The notes beneath the pieces were generated by a model that was not told the origin of the DNA, did no database searches, and saw only the letters and a program-made list of their open reading frames with translations. A DNA stretch of 64,000 bases from Aerococcus agrisoli. GTDB taxonomy: Bacteria > Bacillota > Bacilli > Lactobacillales > Aerococcaceae. Location: the NCBI RefSeq assembly GCF_003797145.1, contig NZ_RKMG01000002.1:93712-157711 (forward strand), read 5' to 3'. The translations under genes were made by a program, and so were the position numbers. Shown piece after piece: positions 44,097 through 54,329 of the stretch; within the stretch, counting starts at the first letter, position 1, and each line of letters starts with the position of its first letter.

Positions 44097-44414
44097 CTAT
44101 GCTTGCCCTGCTAGTGATAATGCTTGGTCTAATACCGCAGCACCATTCATGGTACCGTAGTTTTGTGGACTGATTAAATCAACTTTAGATTCAGTAAATT
44201 GGTTTTTGAAGTCTTTTTCTAAGAAACGTACTTGAGGGCCAAGTAATAAAACATCGGCTGGCGTTTCTTTTAGTTGATCTGCCGCCACTGATGATGCGAT
44301 TGCTTCAATATGTGCATCTACACCTTTTTCTTCGGCTGCTTTTTTCATTTTTGATACTAATAAGCTTGTAGACATACCTGCTGAACATACTAAAATAATG
44401 TTTAATTTTTCCAT
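44097..44414 (-). CDS. PTS lactose/cellobiose-specific IIB component (second copy)
   Basis: A 105-residue IIB with LVCSAGMSTSLLV and DVLLLGPQVRFL. It is the last gene of the IIC-GH1-IIB operon. It is about half identical by eye to the IIB at 41,491-41,811, so the two operons probably handle related beta-glucosides, sharing one IIC and one IIA. Confidence 0.93.
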   Translation of the reverse strand: MEKLNIILVCSAGMSTSLLVSKMKKAAEEKGVDAHIEAIASSVAADQLKETPADVLLLGPQVRFLEKDFKNQFTESKVDLISPQNYGTMNGAAVLDQALSLAGQA

Positions 44415-44448
44415 GTTTATCTTCCTTTTCTATATCAAATCTTGCGCG

Positions 44449-45855
44449 TTATTTTTCTGTAATGGTCAAGACACGGTCCGTAATGAGACTACGGTACCAA
44501 TTAGCCGAAGCTTTTTTCTGTCGTTTCAGACCATTTTCTAAATCAATTTCAACTAGACCATAGCGATTTTTAAAAGCATTCATTGGCGATACACAATCGG
44601 TAAAAGCCCATAACATATATCCTTCACATTTGGCCCCCTGGTCAACAGCCTTGAGTAAATAAGACAGATGTTGACCGATGAAATCGATGCGGTAGTCATC
44701 TTGAATGACACCTGTTGTATCTTTATAATCCGTTTCTTGTTCGCGACCCATGCCATTTTCAGCCACTAGCCAGGTTAAATCTGGATAGTTATCCGTTAAA
44801 TACATGGCCATATCATACATAATTTGTGGGTAAATTTCCCAGCCTCTGGAACTATTCATTTGCTTACCAGGTAAGTCAAAATCTTCATAGTATTTACTTG
44901 GATGGAAAGGTTCACCTGCTCGCCATGCAAAACGTTGCGACTTCACTCGTTTAGGATAGTATTGGTTGATGCCTAAGAAGTCCACTGTATTATCCTTGAT
45001 GATTTGCAATTCTTCGGCTGTCGGATCAAAGTATATGTCATTTTCCCGACACAAATGAATCAATTCATCGGGATAGACACCTTTTACCATGGGGTCAAAG
45101 AATACTTTGTTGTAGAGTAAATCATAGTAATGGGCTGCTGCTTGATCAGCCGCTGATGAAGATCGTGGGTAGACCATTTCTGGATTTAAGATACAGCCTA
45201 CACGACCATCTAAATCAAGGCTTCGATATACTGCAATGACTTTAGCTGTCGCTAAGGTTTTATGAAAATTCCACAACATCCATTTTTTTGGATTTTGCTC
45301 ATGTGGCCAGCGTAAAGCGTCTAGATAAACCCTCGTCTGCACGACAATAGGTTCATTAAAGGTAAACCAATGTTTCACCCGGTCACCGTATCGTTTAAAG
45401 ACAATTTCAGCATAGGCTACATAGAGTTCAATGACTTTTTTCGACGACCAACCATCATACTTATCCATCAAATATTTAGGTAATTCGTAATGTTCCAAGC
45501 AAATCATTGGTTCCACACCCGCTGCTAGCAAGGCATTGATTACATCATCAATATGTTGGGCATAGTCTTCATCAACCACTAAATTTTCATAGTCGGTGAA
45601 AAAACGTGACCAGTTAATAGAGGTGCGGTAATGTGTCAGATGAATATCCGCCATCAAGGCCACATCCTCTGGAAACTGGTGCATAAAGTTAGTTGCAATA
45701 TCCGGTCCATAACCTTTGTGCCATACAAAGTGCTCTGACTTAAACCAGGCATCCAGGTAAGAATCTTGGCCGTCTTTTTTGCCCGACCACCCTTCTGTTT
45801 GCCATGCCGATGAAGCGGCACCTAATATGAAATTTTTAGGGATTGAATATTGCAT
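44449..45855 (-). CDS. 6-phospho-beta-glucosidase, GH1 family (second enzyme)
   Basis: A 468-residue GH1 protein with acid/base Glu in FTFNEPIVVQ and nucleophile Glu in WLVAENGMGRE. The N-terminus FILGAASSAWQTEGWSG is typical. It differs clearly from the other GH1 enzyme at 39,741, suggesting a different preferred phosphoglucoside. It lies between IIC and IIB of the second operon. Confidence 0.92.
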   Translation of the reverse strand: MQYSIPKNFILGAASSAWQTEGWSGKKDGQDSYLDAWFKSEHFVWHKGYGPDIATNFMHQFPEDVALMADIHLTHYRTSINWSRFFTDYENLVVDEDYAQHIDDVINALLAAGVEPMICLEHYELPKYLMDKYDGWSSKKVIELYVAYAEIVFKRYGDRVKHWFTFNEPIVVQTRVYLDALRWPHEQNPKKWMLWNFHKTLATAKVIAVYRSLDLDGRVGCILNPEMVYPRSSSAADQAAAHYYDLLYNKVFFDPMVKGVYPDELIHLCRENDIYFDPTAEELQIIKDNTVDFLGINQYYPKRVKSQRFAWRAGEPFHPSKYYEDFDLPGKQMNSSRGWEIYPQIMYDMAMYLTDNYPDLTWLVAENGMGREQETDYKDTTGVIQDDYRIDFIGQHLSYLLKAVDQGAKCEGYMLWAFTDCVSPMNAFKNRYGLVEIDLENGLKRQKKASANWYRSLITDRVLTITEK

Positions 45856-45881
45856 AAGTCCTCCTAAATGTAAGCTGTAAT

Positions 45882-47198
45882 TTACGCTTCTTGTGCTTTT
45901 GCTTGTTTATCTGCAATTTTCACGAATGGTAAGTAAATCAATACAGCAACAACAATACAGATTAATTGTGTGATTACGGCACCCATGCTGCCTGCTGTTG
46001 CAATGTACGCATTGATGATTGGTGGTGTTGGCCATGGTACCATGACTACGGCTTTACCAGCGAAACCTATGGCAGTTGCGAAGTAACCAATTGTACCGGT
46101 AATTAGTGGTACAAAGATGAATGGGATTGCTAAGATTGGGTTCAACATGATTGGTAAACCAAAGATCAATGGTTCGTTGATGTTAAAAATACCAGGTGCT
46201 GCTGACAATTTAGCGATTTCTTTGTAGTCTGAACGTTTTGTTACCAAGAAGATGGCAATTAATAAACTAATGGTTACACCAGAACCACCGATTGACATAT
46301 ACATATCCCAGAATGGCATTGTAATGATATTTGGTAATTCTTTACCTGCATTAAATGCATCCGTATTTACAGCGATCGCACCTAATAATAATGGTTCACG
46401 AATTGGTTTGACCATTTGGTTACCATGGATACCGATTACCCAGAATACTTGCGCGATGAATACAAGTAGTAAGATACCAGGTAAACCTTGAATTAACCCT
46501 TCAAGTGGTTTTTGTACAACGGTATACACGATATCGTAGGCATACATACCTGTTAATGATAAAATCGCAAATCCAAATGCTGCGATAATAGAAACTGTCA
46601 AAACTGTCGGAATTAAAGCTGAGAATGACGCAGATACGTTTGATGGTACGGTATCAGGCATCTTGATTGTCAACTTATCTTGACGATCTAACCAAGAATA
46701 TAATTCAATTGATAGAATCGCGATGAACATACCTAGGAATAAACCTTTTGTATCTGAGTATTGTTTTCCTAATACATTTTCTACTAATGTTGAAACATTG
46801 GTATCTGCATTCACATAGTTGATAAAAGTTGGGTTCACTGACAAGTAAGACATTACCGCTACAATACCAGGGAATACACCTTTGATATTGTTTAATTTTG
46901 CCAATTCAATACCGATTAAGAAGACGGCATAAATGGTCAAGAATGACAAAGTAACATATGAAATAGATTGTGAGATTGGTTTCAAGTTTTCCAAGAAACG
47001 TAAGAAAGGAATTCTCGCTAATCCATTTTCTGAATCGAAGACCATAGCACTGAATAAAGTACCAAAAGCCCCCGTAATAATAACTGGTAACAATGCCGCG
47101 AAAGCATTTTTAATTACCTTAATGTAGCGCATGTTATTCACTTTATTTGCGAACACACCAAGCACATTAGATAATTTTTCTAAAAATCCATTTTCCAT
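45882..47198 (-). CDS. PTS cellobiose/lactose-type IIC permease
   Basis: A 438-residue membrane permease with about ten predicted spans. Family motifs include NNMRYIKVIKNAFAALLPVIITGA, the WVIGIHGNQMV stretch, the GGSGVTISLL motif and GIFNINEPLIFGLPI, which contains the conserved Glu of the sugar site. It is the first gene of the operon IIC-GH1-IIB. It is the only IIC in the window. Confidence 0.94.
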   Translation of the reverse strand: MENGFLEKLSNVLGVFANKVNNMRYIKVIKNAFAALLPVIITGAFGTLFSAMVFDSENGLARIPFLRFLENLKPISQSISYVTLSFLTIYAVFLIGIELAKLNNIKGVFPGIVAVMSYLSVNPTFINYVNADTNVSTLVENVLGKQYSDTKGLFLGMFIAILSIELYSWLDRQDKLTIKMPDTVPSNVSASFSALIPTVLTVSIIAAFGFAILSLTGMYAYDIVYTVVQKPLEGLIQGLPGILLLVFIAQVFWVIGIHGNQMVKPIREPLLLGAIAVNTDAFNAGKELPNIITMPFWDMYMSIGGSGVTISLLIAIFLVTKRSDYKEIAKLSAAPGIFNINEPLIFGLPIMLNPILAIPFIFVPLITGTIGYFATAIGFAGKAVVMVPWPTPPIINAYIATAGSMGAVITQLICIVVAVLIYLPFVKIADKQAKAQEA

Positions 47199-47324
47199 GT
47201 GTCATTTCCTCCCTGAAATAAACAAAATAATTACTAACCAACATTACTGCAATTTGTTATGTTTACTCACACGACGCCTCACTATCCGTTCCTATACTAG
47301 GTTCAGACTTGAATGTTTTCTATA

Positions 47325-47400
47325 TGTTCATATTAGATGCCAGCAGATTGTATGTAAAGGTTTTCATAAATAGACATTTTCCACTTTGAAGCGGAAGTAG
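47325..47400 (-). promoter_or_regulatory. Promoter, cre-like site and palindromic operator of the IIC operon
   Basis: On the minus strand: operator TTCCGCTTCAAAGTGGAA (47396-47379), 18 bases, TTTACA (-35, about 47358-47353), 17 bases, TAATAT (-10, about 47335-47330). TGAAAACCTTTACA, one mismatch from the cre consensus, overlaps the -35. The layout equals that upstream of the regulator operon. No gene is seen in the remaining space up to 47,538. Confidence 0.68.
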
Positions 47401-47456
47401 TATGCAAAGTTCTTTTGCAAATCCCTAAAACAGGCCTGTTTAAAGGAAAACATAGT

Positions 47457-47510
47457 AAAAAAGCCTACTATTCAATATCCCTACAGCTACTGAATAATAG
47501 ACTTTTTCTG
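47457..47510 (-). terminator. Terminator after the AraC-type gene
   Basis: CTATTATTCA pairs with TGAATAGTAG around a ~16-base loop and is followed on the minus strand by GGCTTTTTT. It ends the AraC-type gene before the IIC operon promoter. Confidence 0.75.
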
Positions 47511-47538
47511 AAATTTTTATGAAAAATATGTCACTTAT

Positions 47539-48342
47539 TTACTGAAATTTTTTCCGATAAGCTAATGGTTTATAATCGGTAATCCGTTTAAATACCTTGC
47601 TAAAATATGATTGGGTTCTAAAACCTACCTGAACACAGATGTCAGAAATTGGCAGGTCCGTTTCCACAAGCAAACGCTGCGCCTCATGAATCCGAATCTG
47701 AATCAAATACTCAATTGGCGTATAACCAGTCAATTGGCGGAATTGTTGTATTAAGTAATATTTACTAATATCAAAAGTCTCAGCCAATTGATCCAGCTGT
47801 ATATTTTTCGCATAATTATCCTTCAAATACTGAATAATCGTCTCAATTTGCCCTTGTCGACTATTAGCAGTGACCGCCTTGTAAGTCAACTCATACTCCA
47901 CAAATAAATGGTAGAGAATACACATGAAGAGGTATTTTTGAATATACGCCGTCCCCGCCATGGCATGATGCTGCTCTAAAATTAACGAATCAATGTAATG
48001 TTTGATAAAATGGTTTTTCGCCTCAATCACAATAAACTGATGTACGTCAAAGGCTCTGTTGGCTGACGCAATCATGATACCGCTAGACACAATTTGTACC
48101 CACTCTGTTTTACGATGCACCACAAGGCTAGCTTTCGCATCCTCATTTAAAATCAGCATCTGCCCTTTTTTTACATCAAACTCTTCGCCCCCAGCATGAA
48201 CTCTGGCCGCACCTTGGACAAAATACATAAAAATAAGGTTAGACTCACTCTCAATCATTAAGGGTTCTTTCGTATTCGTACGAACAATATTTTCAACAGA
48301 AATAAATTTTATCAATGATGACTCAATAACTGACTGTGTCAT
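47539..48342 (-). CDS. AraC-family transcription regulator with cupin-like N-terminus
   Basis: Start set at ATG 48342 (MTQSVIESS) behind GGGGAGG. The 267-residue protein has an N-terminal sensor domain (about 20-120; VQGAARVHAGGEEFDVKKGQML is cupin-like) and a C-terminal pair of helix-turn-helices (LDQLAETFDISKYYLIQQFRQLTGYTPIEYL and ISDICVQVGFRTQSYFSKVF, given as domain markers). Located between the PTS operon and a broken Mga-like gene, it probably controls carbohydrate genes nearby. Confidence 0.88.
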   Translation of the reverse strand: MTQSVIESSLIKFISVENIVRTNTKEPLMIESESNLIFMYFVQGAARVHAGGEEFDVKKGQMLILNEDAKASLVVHRKTEWVQIVSSGIMIASANRAFDVHQFIVIEAKNHFIKHYIDSLILEQHHAMAGTAYIQKYLFMCILYHLFVEYELTYKAVTANSRQGQIETIIQYLKDNYAKNIQLDQLAETFDISKYYLIQQFRQLTGYTPIEYLIQIRIHEAQRLLVETDLPISDICVQVGFRTQSYFSKVFKRITDYKPLAYRKKFQ

Positions 48343-48969
48343 ATTAACCTCCCCGATTTTTTTCAGCAAAAAAGTGCTGAATGCCCGCTTCCTCAAGCGT
48401 AAGCTGTTTTTGCATCGATGCTAAAAATACGTGCTGAACTAGCGAGATGCATTTTTTATCCATCAAAAAGTAGTCGCAATTTTAGTTTATGGACTTTTTT
48501 AACAGATAACATTTAATTTTTGAAATAAATGTTAAAATCAAATGTCTGTTACGTACTTGCTTTGACCGATTTATTATAACTATTTTGCGTGGAGATTTTA
48601 ATTGTTTCTCAAAAAAATATTTATGAAGGAAATTGTTGGTATCAGAAAATGAATCTGCAACTTTGTATATTTTATGACATAAAAATGACATACAAAAAAG
48701 CGGTTATTTAACTCATTTTTTCATTTTATTGCAATTTCAAAAACTTCAAAATTTTTGTGCAATTTCATTCTCTGTAATTTTTTGAGAAATTTGCGATATT
48801 GATATATCCAAATAGTCAAAATAAGTATAATATTTACATACAATATTTATGATATCTGTTATCTGACTTTTTGGTTTTTGTGAGTTATAATAAAAGATAA
48901 TTGCTAAACTTTTTTTGTAAAGTCGATACAATATGATAAATATTAATGAATAATTCTAGGAGGAATACT
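48343..48969. other. AT-rich intergenic region between divergent regulators
   Basis: About 630 bases without a credible gene. A perfect 7-bp hairpin (48362-48368 with 48375-48381) lies directly before the ribosome site of the AraC-type gene. TGCATC (48411) and GATGCA (48446) form a weak stem with a T run. The rest is very AT-rich and should hold the promoters for both neighbouring genes, but I cannot place them with confidence. Confidence 0.5.
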
Positions 48970-50442
48970 ATGCGCCACATGTTATCACATGCTGACTTGC
49001 GGAAACTAGAAATGATTGAATATCTATCTTCGCATCGAGGGCTGCAAAATATTCAAGATTTAGCTGAAAAGCTAAATGTATCTGAAAGAACTTTGAAAGA
49101 AGATATAGAAGGTATACTTGAGTACGATAAAATCTTTGATTTGAAATACTACACCAATCACATTGCTTTGCGTTTCCAAAATAACCAAAGTATCCAAACC
49201 GTATATAAGTATGTCTTATCCAATTCCGATGCTTTCCGCTTAATTGAGGCATTACTATATCATGGATCGATGTCTATGGAAGAAATGGTCGATCATCTAT
49301 TTTTAAGTCGTTCTACAATCTATCGGATTTTACCCAATATAAAAAAAGCACTAGAAACGCAATTCAATATTTCAATTAGCAATACACCCTTGTCATTTGT
49401 CGGAAAATAAAATGACATACGTTTTTTCCTATCTCAATTTGTAGAAGAAAGATACCTGACTTCTACACCACCATTAACTGAATTTGATAGTGCAAGTTTA
49501 GAAAAATTTCTCATTATCATCGCCAAATTACTGCACACAGAAATGAACTACACGACTATTAATGTTATTAAAAAACGTGTTTATGTGAACTATATTCGAG
49601 CAAAATTAGGTTATCATGCGGATGAACAAGAAGTTAAAGAAGATATTATTGATTACTGTTTATCTGATAAAGCACCATTTTATGAAGTCTTTTCAACTTT
49701 TTTTAAAAATATAGGATTTGAATTAAACCGTGCAAACCTTTTGAATCTATTTTCTGAATTTATCATAAAACGATTCTACTATTCATTTGATGATATGATT
49801 CAAGCAGCTACAGAAGATCTACCGACCTCTAAATCATATATTGCCCTAAATCGCATGCTAACAAATCTTTCTGAAATTTTTAAGATTCCAATTACAAATA
49901 AAGATTTCGTTGTCTGGACCTTGCATAATACAGCGGCATTATACAAAACTGAAGTCAATTCAAACTATATTTTATATAATCGTAAACATACTTTTGTACT
50001 TAAAACAAAAGCAAGCTTTCCTAAATTTTATGAAGCTAGTTATAAACAAATTCAAGATTATCTAACATTGGTAGGTATAACTGATGATGCCTTCACTGAT
50101 CATTTGTATTACACATTATTCACCCATTGGCGTAATTTATCCACTGCACTACTAAAAGCTGAACAGCCAATTAAGGCAATTATTTTCAGTAACTTTGATA
50201 TTTACCATGCAAAAATGGTCAAATCCCAATTCGAATTGTCTTTTTCAGGACTTATTGATTTTAGTGTGTATTCAAGTCCTACTGTTGACTATGCAAGCTT
50301 AATTGATAGTGACTATGACCTCATTATTGCCAATTTCCCAATCCCGGAAGTTACAAATATGGAGATCGTTACAATTAATACCTTACCAACTCAAGAGGAT
50401 GTCTTGAAAGTCTATAATGCCGTGAATAACCTAAAAAAATAA
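48970..50442 (+). pseudogene. Mga-like transcription regulator interrupted by an in-frame stop
   Basis: From ATG 48970 (AGGAGG six bases upstream) one frame continues to 50442 (490 codons), the length of a full Mga/AtxA-like regulator, except for a TAA at 49408-49410. Before the stop are two helix-turn-helix parts (NIQDLAEKLNVSERTLKEDI and VDHLFLSRSTIYRILPNI). After it the frame goes on as NDIRFFLSQFVEERYL, as expected in the PRD-like region of this family, then a IIB-like end. The stop lies in SFVGK*NDIRFF, where Glu would be normal, so one GAA-to-TAA change explains it. A second start at 49543 could give a fragment only. Confidence 0.82.
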
Positions 50443-50462
50443 CACTTTAACATAAAACAAAA

Positions 50463-50490
50463 AAAGCAGCCATCTCTGGCTGCTTTTTGT
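50463..50490. terminator. Bidirectional terminator
   Basis: GCAGCC and GGCTGC form a 6-bp stem with an ATCTCT loop, flanked by A5 and T5 runs. It lies between the Mga-like gene and the convergent rpoD gene and can serve both. Confidence 0.88.
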
Positions 50491-50504
50491 TTTGATAAAT
50501 TATC

Positions 50505-51617
50505 TTATTCTAAGAAATCTTTCAATTGTTTAGAACGAGATGGGTGGCGTAATTTTCTCAACGCTTTTGCTTCAATTTGACGAATACGTTCACGTGTTAC
50601 ACCAAATTGTTGACCAACTTGTTCCAATGTTTTAGATTGACCATCTTCTAGACCAAAACGTAAACGTAATACGTTTTCTTCACGGTCAGTCAAGGTATCT
50701 AATACTTCGTTTAATTGTTCTTTCAACAACTCTGCAGACGTATAGTCAGCTGGACTTGTTGCATCGTGGTCTTCAATGAAGTCACCTAAGTGTGAATCAT
50801 CTTCCTCACCAATTGGTGTTTCCAATGAAACTGGCTCTTGAGCGATTTTAAGGATGTCACGTACTTTTTCAGTAGGTAAGTCCATTTCAGCACCAATTTC
50901 TTCTGGTGTTGGTTCGCGTCCTAAATCTTGAAGTAATTGTCTTTGGATACGAACTAATTTGTTGATTGTTTCAACCATATGAACTGGGATACGAATCGTA
51001 CGCGCTTGGTCAGCAATCGCACGGGTAATTGCTTGACGAATCCACCATGTTGCATAAGTTGAGAACTTGAATCCTTTATGGTAGTCGAATTTTTCAACGG
51101 CCTTCATCAGACCCATGTTACCTTCTTGAATTAAATCTAAGAATGACATACCGCGTCCAACGTAACGTTTCGCGATAGATACAACCAAACGTAAGTTAGC
51201 TTCAGCCAACTCTTGTTTCGCAATTGGATCCCCTTCTTCGATACGTTGCGCCAAAGCAACTTCTTCGTCCGCTGTTAATAACTCAACGCGACCGATTTCT
51301 TTCAAGTACATTCTAACGGGGTCATTGATTTTCACATCAGATGCCACAGAAGTTGGGTCAATTTCATCTTCCTTAACCTTTTCTTCTTCTTTCGCAATTT
51401 GTCGTTGCGTTGGATCCCCATTTTCGTCGACCACTGAGATACCTTGGTCTTCAAATTTTTCAATTAAAGCATCCATACCTTTATCATCTAACTCAAAAGG
51501 TTGGGCAATTTTATCGCTTAATTCTGAATAAAGAATTGTACCAAGAATTTTCTTGTCTGCAATAAGCAATTTTGTTGCTTGACTAAGTGTAATACCGTCC
51601 ACTTTTCTCTTTGCCAT
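50505..51617 (-). CDS. rpoD: Primary sigma factor (sigma A)
   Basis: A 370-residue sigma-70 protein. Region 1.2 starts at [12 protein letters not shown], region 2 shows [19 protein letters not shown] and [13 protein letters not shown], region 3 [14 protein letters not shown], and region 4 ends with [18 protein letters not shown]. The short N-terminal region is normal for Firmicutes. It lies downstream of dnaG, the classical macromolecular synthesis arrangement. Confidence 0.97.
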   Translation of the reverse strand: MAKRKVDGITLSQATKLLIADKKILGTILYSELSDKIAQPFELDDKGMDALIEKFEDQGISVVDENGDPTQRQIAKEEEKVKEDEIDPTSVASDVKINDPVRMYLKEIGRVELLTADEEVALAQRIEEGDPIAKQELAEANLRLVVSIAKRYVGRGMSFLDLIQEGNMGLMKAVEKFDYHKGFKFSTYATWWIRQAITRAIADQARTIRIPVHMVETINKLVRIQRQLLQDLGREPTPEEIGAEMDLPTEKVRDILKIAQEPVSLETPIGEEDDSHLGDFIEDHDATSPADYTSAELLKEQLNEVLDTLTDREENVLRLRFGLEDGQSKTLEQVGQQFGVTRERIRQIEAKALRKLRHPSRSKQLKDFLE

Positions 51618-51652
51618 TCAATTCGCTCCTATCGTTGATTAAAATTATATCC

Positions 51653-53530
51653 TTATTGTCTTTGCTTCATCTGTTTGAGCAAATCAATTTTTTGTTTTGT
51701 TAATATGCCAATCTGTGCAAAATCAGCCAAAGCCTGCGCTTGACGAATTTCTTCATCGATAGCACTCATTTGTTCTTTCAGCGACCCTTTGACTTGGATG
51801 TTGTAAAGCAAATCTTCCATCTCACCCTCACTAATATCTGGAGAAACCTCCAGCGTCATGACCTCAGCAACAATTTGCTGCTCCTTAGCCCCAGTAAGAG
51901 TTTGTAGAAAATCACTCGGATCAATATTCCCATCCTCATCACGATACTTGTCACGATAATCCGACAAAATCATGTATAAGGACTCCATATCCGTCGTTCT
52001 AAAGTGGAAATCCGCATTGGTCACATACATCCACGCTTCACTATTATAGAGTAACCGATACAACAATAGCAATTCACTTTTTTCCAATTGCGACCTTTTT
52101 TTCGTTGTGGAAAAAGACGGATCATCGCTAATCGGTTGACCTTGGTCTTGGAAATTTTGCTTGGTCGAACCTTGCTTATCCTCAGACTTACCAACCACTG
52201 CAGACAACTGTTGTAACAAGGTCTCCTTAGAAACATCAGTATCCTTTGCAATCTCACCAATATAAATATCTCTATCTACAGGTTGGGAAATCTTGGCAAT
52301 GGCTTGTAACATGACTTGGATATAATCGATTTTCCCTTTGTCAGTTTGTAGAGCGTATTCTCTACTATAATAATTACGCATAAAATGAATTGGTGTTAAG
52401 CGTTGATTTCCTACAAATTGCAAGTAACGGTCGCCACCATATTTTTGAATAAATTCATCTGGGTCCAGGTTTTGTTCAAAAGCTAAGACATTAATCGTTA
52501 TCCGTAGTCGTTGATCATGGATGAGATTAATAGCTCTTAGCGTCGCCTTTTGTCCAGGATTATCGCCATCGTAAGCGATCAATACTTGTTTACTCGTCTT
52601 GTCGATGGCCTTAATTTGGTTATTGGTTAAACTCGTACCCATTGAAGCCACACCGTTTTGAACCCCCACATTGTGGGAAGCAATCACGTCCATGAATCCT
52701 TCAAATAAGACAAGTTCCTTGGCTCTTCTGGCTTCATTCTGTGCTAAATCCAAGTTAAATAGGAAAGTATTTTTTTCAAAGATATCCGTTTCGGGACTAT
52801 TCAAATACTTGGCTGCATCCGGAAATGCATTTGCATGGTGTGAACCAGGTAAGATACGACCGGAAAAACCAACTGTCTCTCCGCGTTCATTCCGCAAGGG
52901 GAACATAATTCTACCAGCAAACCGATCTCTTAACTGCCGTTCCTCACCAACGAAGACGCCCGATGCTTGAAGTTCAGCAATCGAAAATTCCTTGTTAAGT
53001 AAATGCTGTGCCGCTAATTGACCATTTTCCGGTGCTATACCAATCTGATACGTTTCTATCGTTTCATCAGAAAGGCCCCTATTATTCAAATAGGCTAATC
53101 CCTCACTACCATTTTCTGTATTGACCAATAAATAGTGGTAAAATTCTCGCAAGGCTTCATGAATTTGAATTAAGCGTCGTTGGCTATCCGAATATTGAGA
53201 TTGAACTTGGCCACCATCGAGTGCTGACCAATCAAAATTAATCGACACATTTCCTTGTTCAGCAACTTTTTGAACTGCTTGGGTAAAGGAATACCCTTCA
53301 ATTTCTTCCATAAAACGAAAAACATTTCCTCCACGGCCACATGAAAAACAGTGAAAAATCTGCTTTTCTTCATTAACTGTGAAAGATGGCGTCTTTTCAT
53401 CATGAAATGGGCAGTAACCAAAATAGTTACGACCCCTTTTTTGTAAGTCAACAAATTGACTGGTGACATCTAGAATATTGACATTGTTTTTGACTTCATT
53501 TATGACTTCTTGTGGAATAAAATTTGCCAT
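51653..53530 (-). CDS. dnaG: DNA primase
   Basis: A 625-residue bacterial primase. The zinc-binding domain shows CPFHDEKTPSF and FHCFSCG (about residues 41-66), the RNA polymerase core includes the TOPRIM motifs LVLFEGFMDVIAS and LIAYDGDNPGQKA, and the C-terminal part binds the replicative helicase. It precedes rpoD by 35 bases. Typical length, no defects. Confidence 0.97.
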   Translation of the reverse strand: MANFIPQEVINEVKNNVNILDVTSQFVDLQKRGRNYFGYCPFHDEKTPSFTVNEEKQIFHCFSCGRGGNVFRFMEEIEGYSFTQAVQKVAEQGNVSINFDWSALDGGQVQSQYSDSQRRLIQIHEALREFYHYLLVNTENGSEGLAYLNNRGLSDETIETYQIGIAPENGQLAAQHLLNKEFSIAELQASGVFVGEERQLRDRFAGRIMFPLRNERGETVGFSGRILPGSHHANAFPDAAKYLNSPETDIFEKNTFLFNLDLAQNEARRAKELVLFEGFMDVIASHNVGVQNGVASMGTSLTNNQIKAIDKTSKQVLIAYDGDNPGQKATLRAINLIHDQRLRITINVLAFEQNLDPDEFIQKYGGDRYLQFVGNQRLTPIHFMRNYYSREYALQTDKGKIDYIQVMLQAIAKISQPVDRDIYIGEIAKDTDVSKETLLQQLSAVVGKSEDKQGSTKQNFQDQGQPISDDPSFSTTKKRSQLEKSELLLLYRLLYNSEAWMYVTNADFHFRTTDMESLYMILSDYRDKYRDEDGNIDPSDFLQTLTGAKEQQIVAEVMTLEVSPDISEGEMEDLLYNIQVKGSLKEQMSAIDEEIRQAQALADFAQIGILTKQKIDLLKQMKQRQ

Positions 53531-53576
53531 TTAATCACCTACTTTTGCCGACAAAAATTCACTATAAATATAGTGC

Positions 53577-53605
53577 ATAATCATTGAAAAGGCAATGATT
53601 ATCTT
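53577..53605 (-). terminator. Hairpin between engB and dnaG
   Basis: ATAATCATTG and CAATGATTAT form a perfect 10-bp stem with a CCTTTT loop, followed by a second 7-bp stem (CACTATA with TATAGTG) and a TTTTTG. It may be an attenuator or weak terminator after engB rather than a full stop. Confidence 0.55.
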
Positions 53606-53608
53606 CTT

Positions 53609-54247
53609 TTATTCGTTAAAATCATCAAATTCGTCAATTTCGTCATAATTTGCGTCATATTCGCCATCTAAAACAGCTTGAATAATTTCCCAAGCCTCAT
53701 CTTTACCTTCTTTTGTTTCGGCAGAAAATGGCAAGATTTGGTCAATTGATTCCAAATTCAAGGTTTTATAAATATCACTCAAATGTTTGTTCCATTGGCT
53801 CTTCTTGATTTTGTCGGTTTTGGTTGCAATGACAAAATAAGGCACTCCGTGATAATCCATAAATTCTTTCATTTGAATATCGTCAGCTGTTGGCGTATGT
53901 CTAAAGTCGACGATCAATAAAGCTAAAGCTAGGTTTTCACGTGTTGAGAAATACGTTTCTAACATGTCGCCCCATTTTGCTTTTTCCGTTTTACTTACGC
54001 GGGCATAGCCATAACCAGGCACATCGACGAAATAAAATAAATCTTCTATTTGATAGTAGTTTAATTGTTGCGTTTTACCAGGTTTACTTGAAGTTCTTGC
54101 CAATTTCTTACGGTTAATCAATGTGTTGATAAAAGAACTTTTCCCAACATTTGAACGGCCTGCTAAGGCAATTTCAGGAATGATTGGATCTGGATATTGT
54201 TCTGGTCTTACCGCAGAAATCAAAAACTCTACATTATGTACTTCCAT
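53609..54247 (-). CDS. ysxC: Ribosome biogenesis GTP-binding protein YsxC/EngB
   Basis: Start set at ATG 54247 ([11 protein letters not shown]) behind GAGGAGA; 212 residues. GTPase motifs are G1 [10 protein letters not shown]3 DVPGYGYA and G4 TKTDK. It assists large ribosomal subunit assembly. The C-terminal ~12 residues are unusually acidic ([11 protein letters not shown]). It follows clpX, as in many Firmicutes. Confidence 0.95.
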   Translation of the reverse strand: MEVHNVEFLISAVRPEQYPDPIIPEIALAGRSNVGKSSFINTLINRKKLARTSSKPGKTQQLNYYQIEDLFYFVDVPGYGYARVSKTEKAKWGDMLETYFSTRENLALALLIVDFRHTPTADDIQMKEFMDYHGVPYFVIATKTDKIKKSQWNKHLSDIYKTLNLESIDQILPFSAETKEGKDEAWEIIQAVLDGEYDANYDEIDEFDDFNE

Positions 54248-54267
54248 GGAAATCTCCTCTCTGACAC

Positions 54268-54303
54268 AAAAAGGAAAGACCAAAAAATTAGTCTTTCCTA
54301 ATC
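54268..54303 (-). terminator. Terminator after clpX
   Basis: GGAAAGAC pairs with GTCTTTCC around a loop of about eight bases, followed by TTTTTGTG on the minus strand. It lies between clpX and ysxC. Confidence 0.8.
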
Positions 54304-54329
54304 ATTTTTACTGTCATACTTGATATGAA

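Noticed and set aside
48482..48931. Two short minus-strand frames of 69 and 61 codons between the AraC-type and Mga-like genes
   Set aside because: Very AT-rich, Lys/Tyr/Ile-dominated sequence with no ribosome site and no domain; typical chance frames.
49543..50442. Independent 299-residue gene after the Mga-like stop
   Set aside because: It is the continuation of the same frame as the upstream part, lacks a good ribosome site, and makes sense only as the C-terminal part of one regulator.
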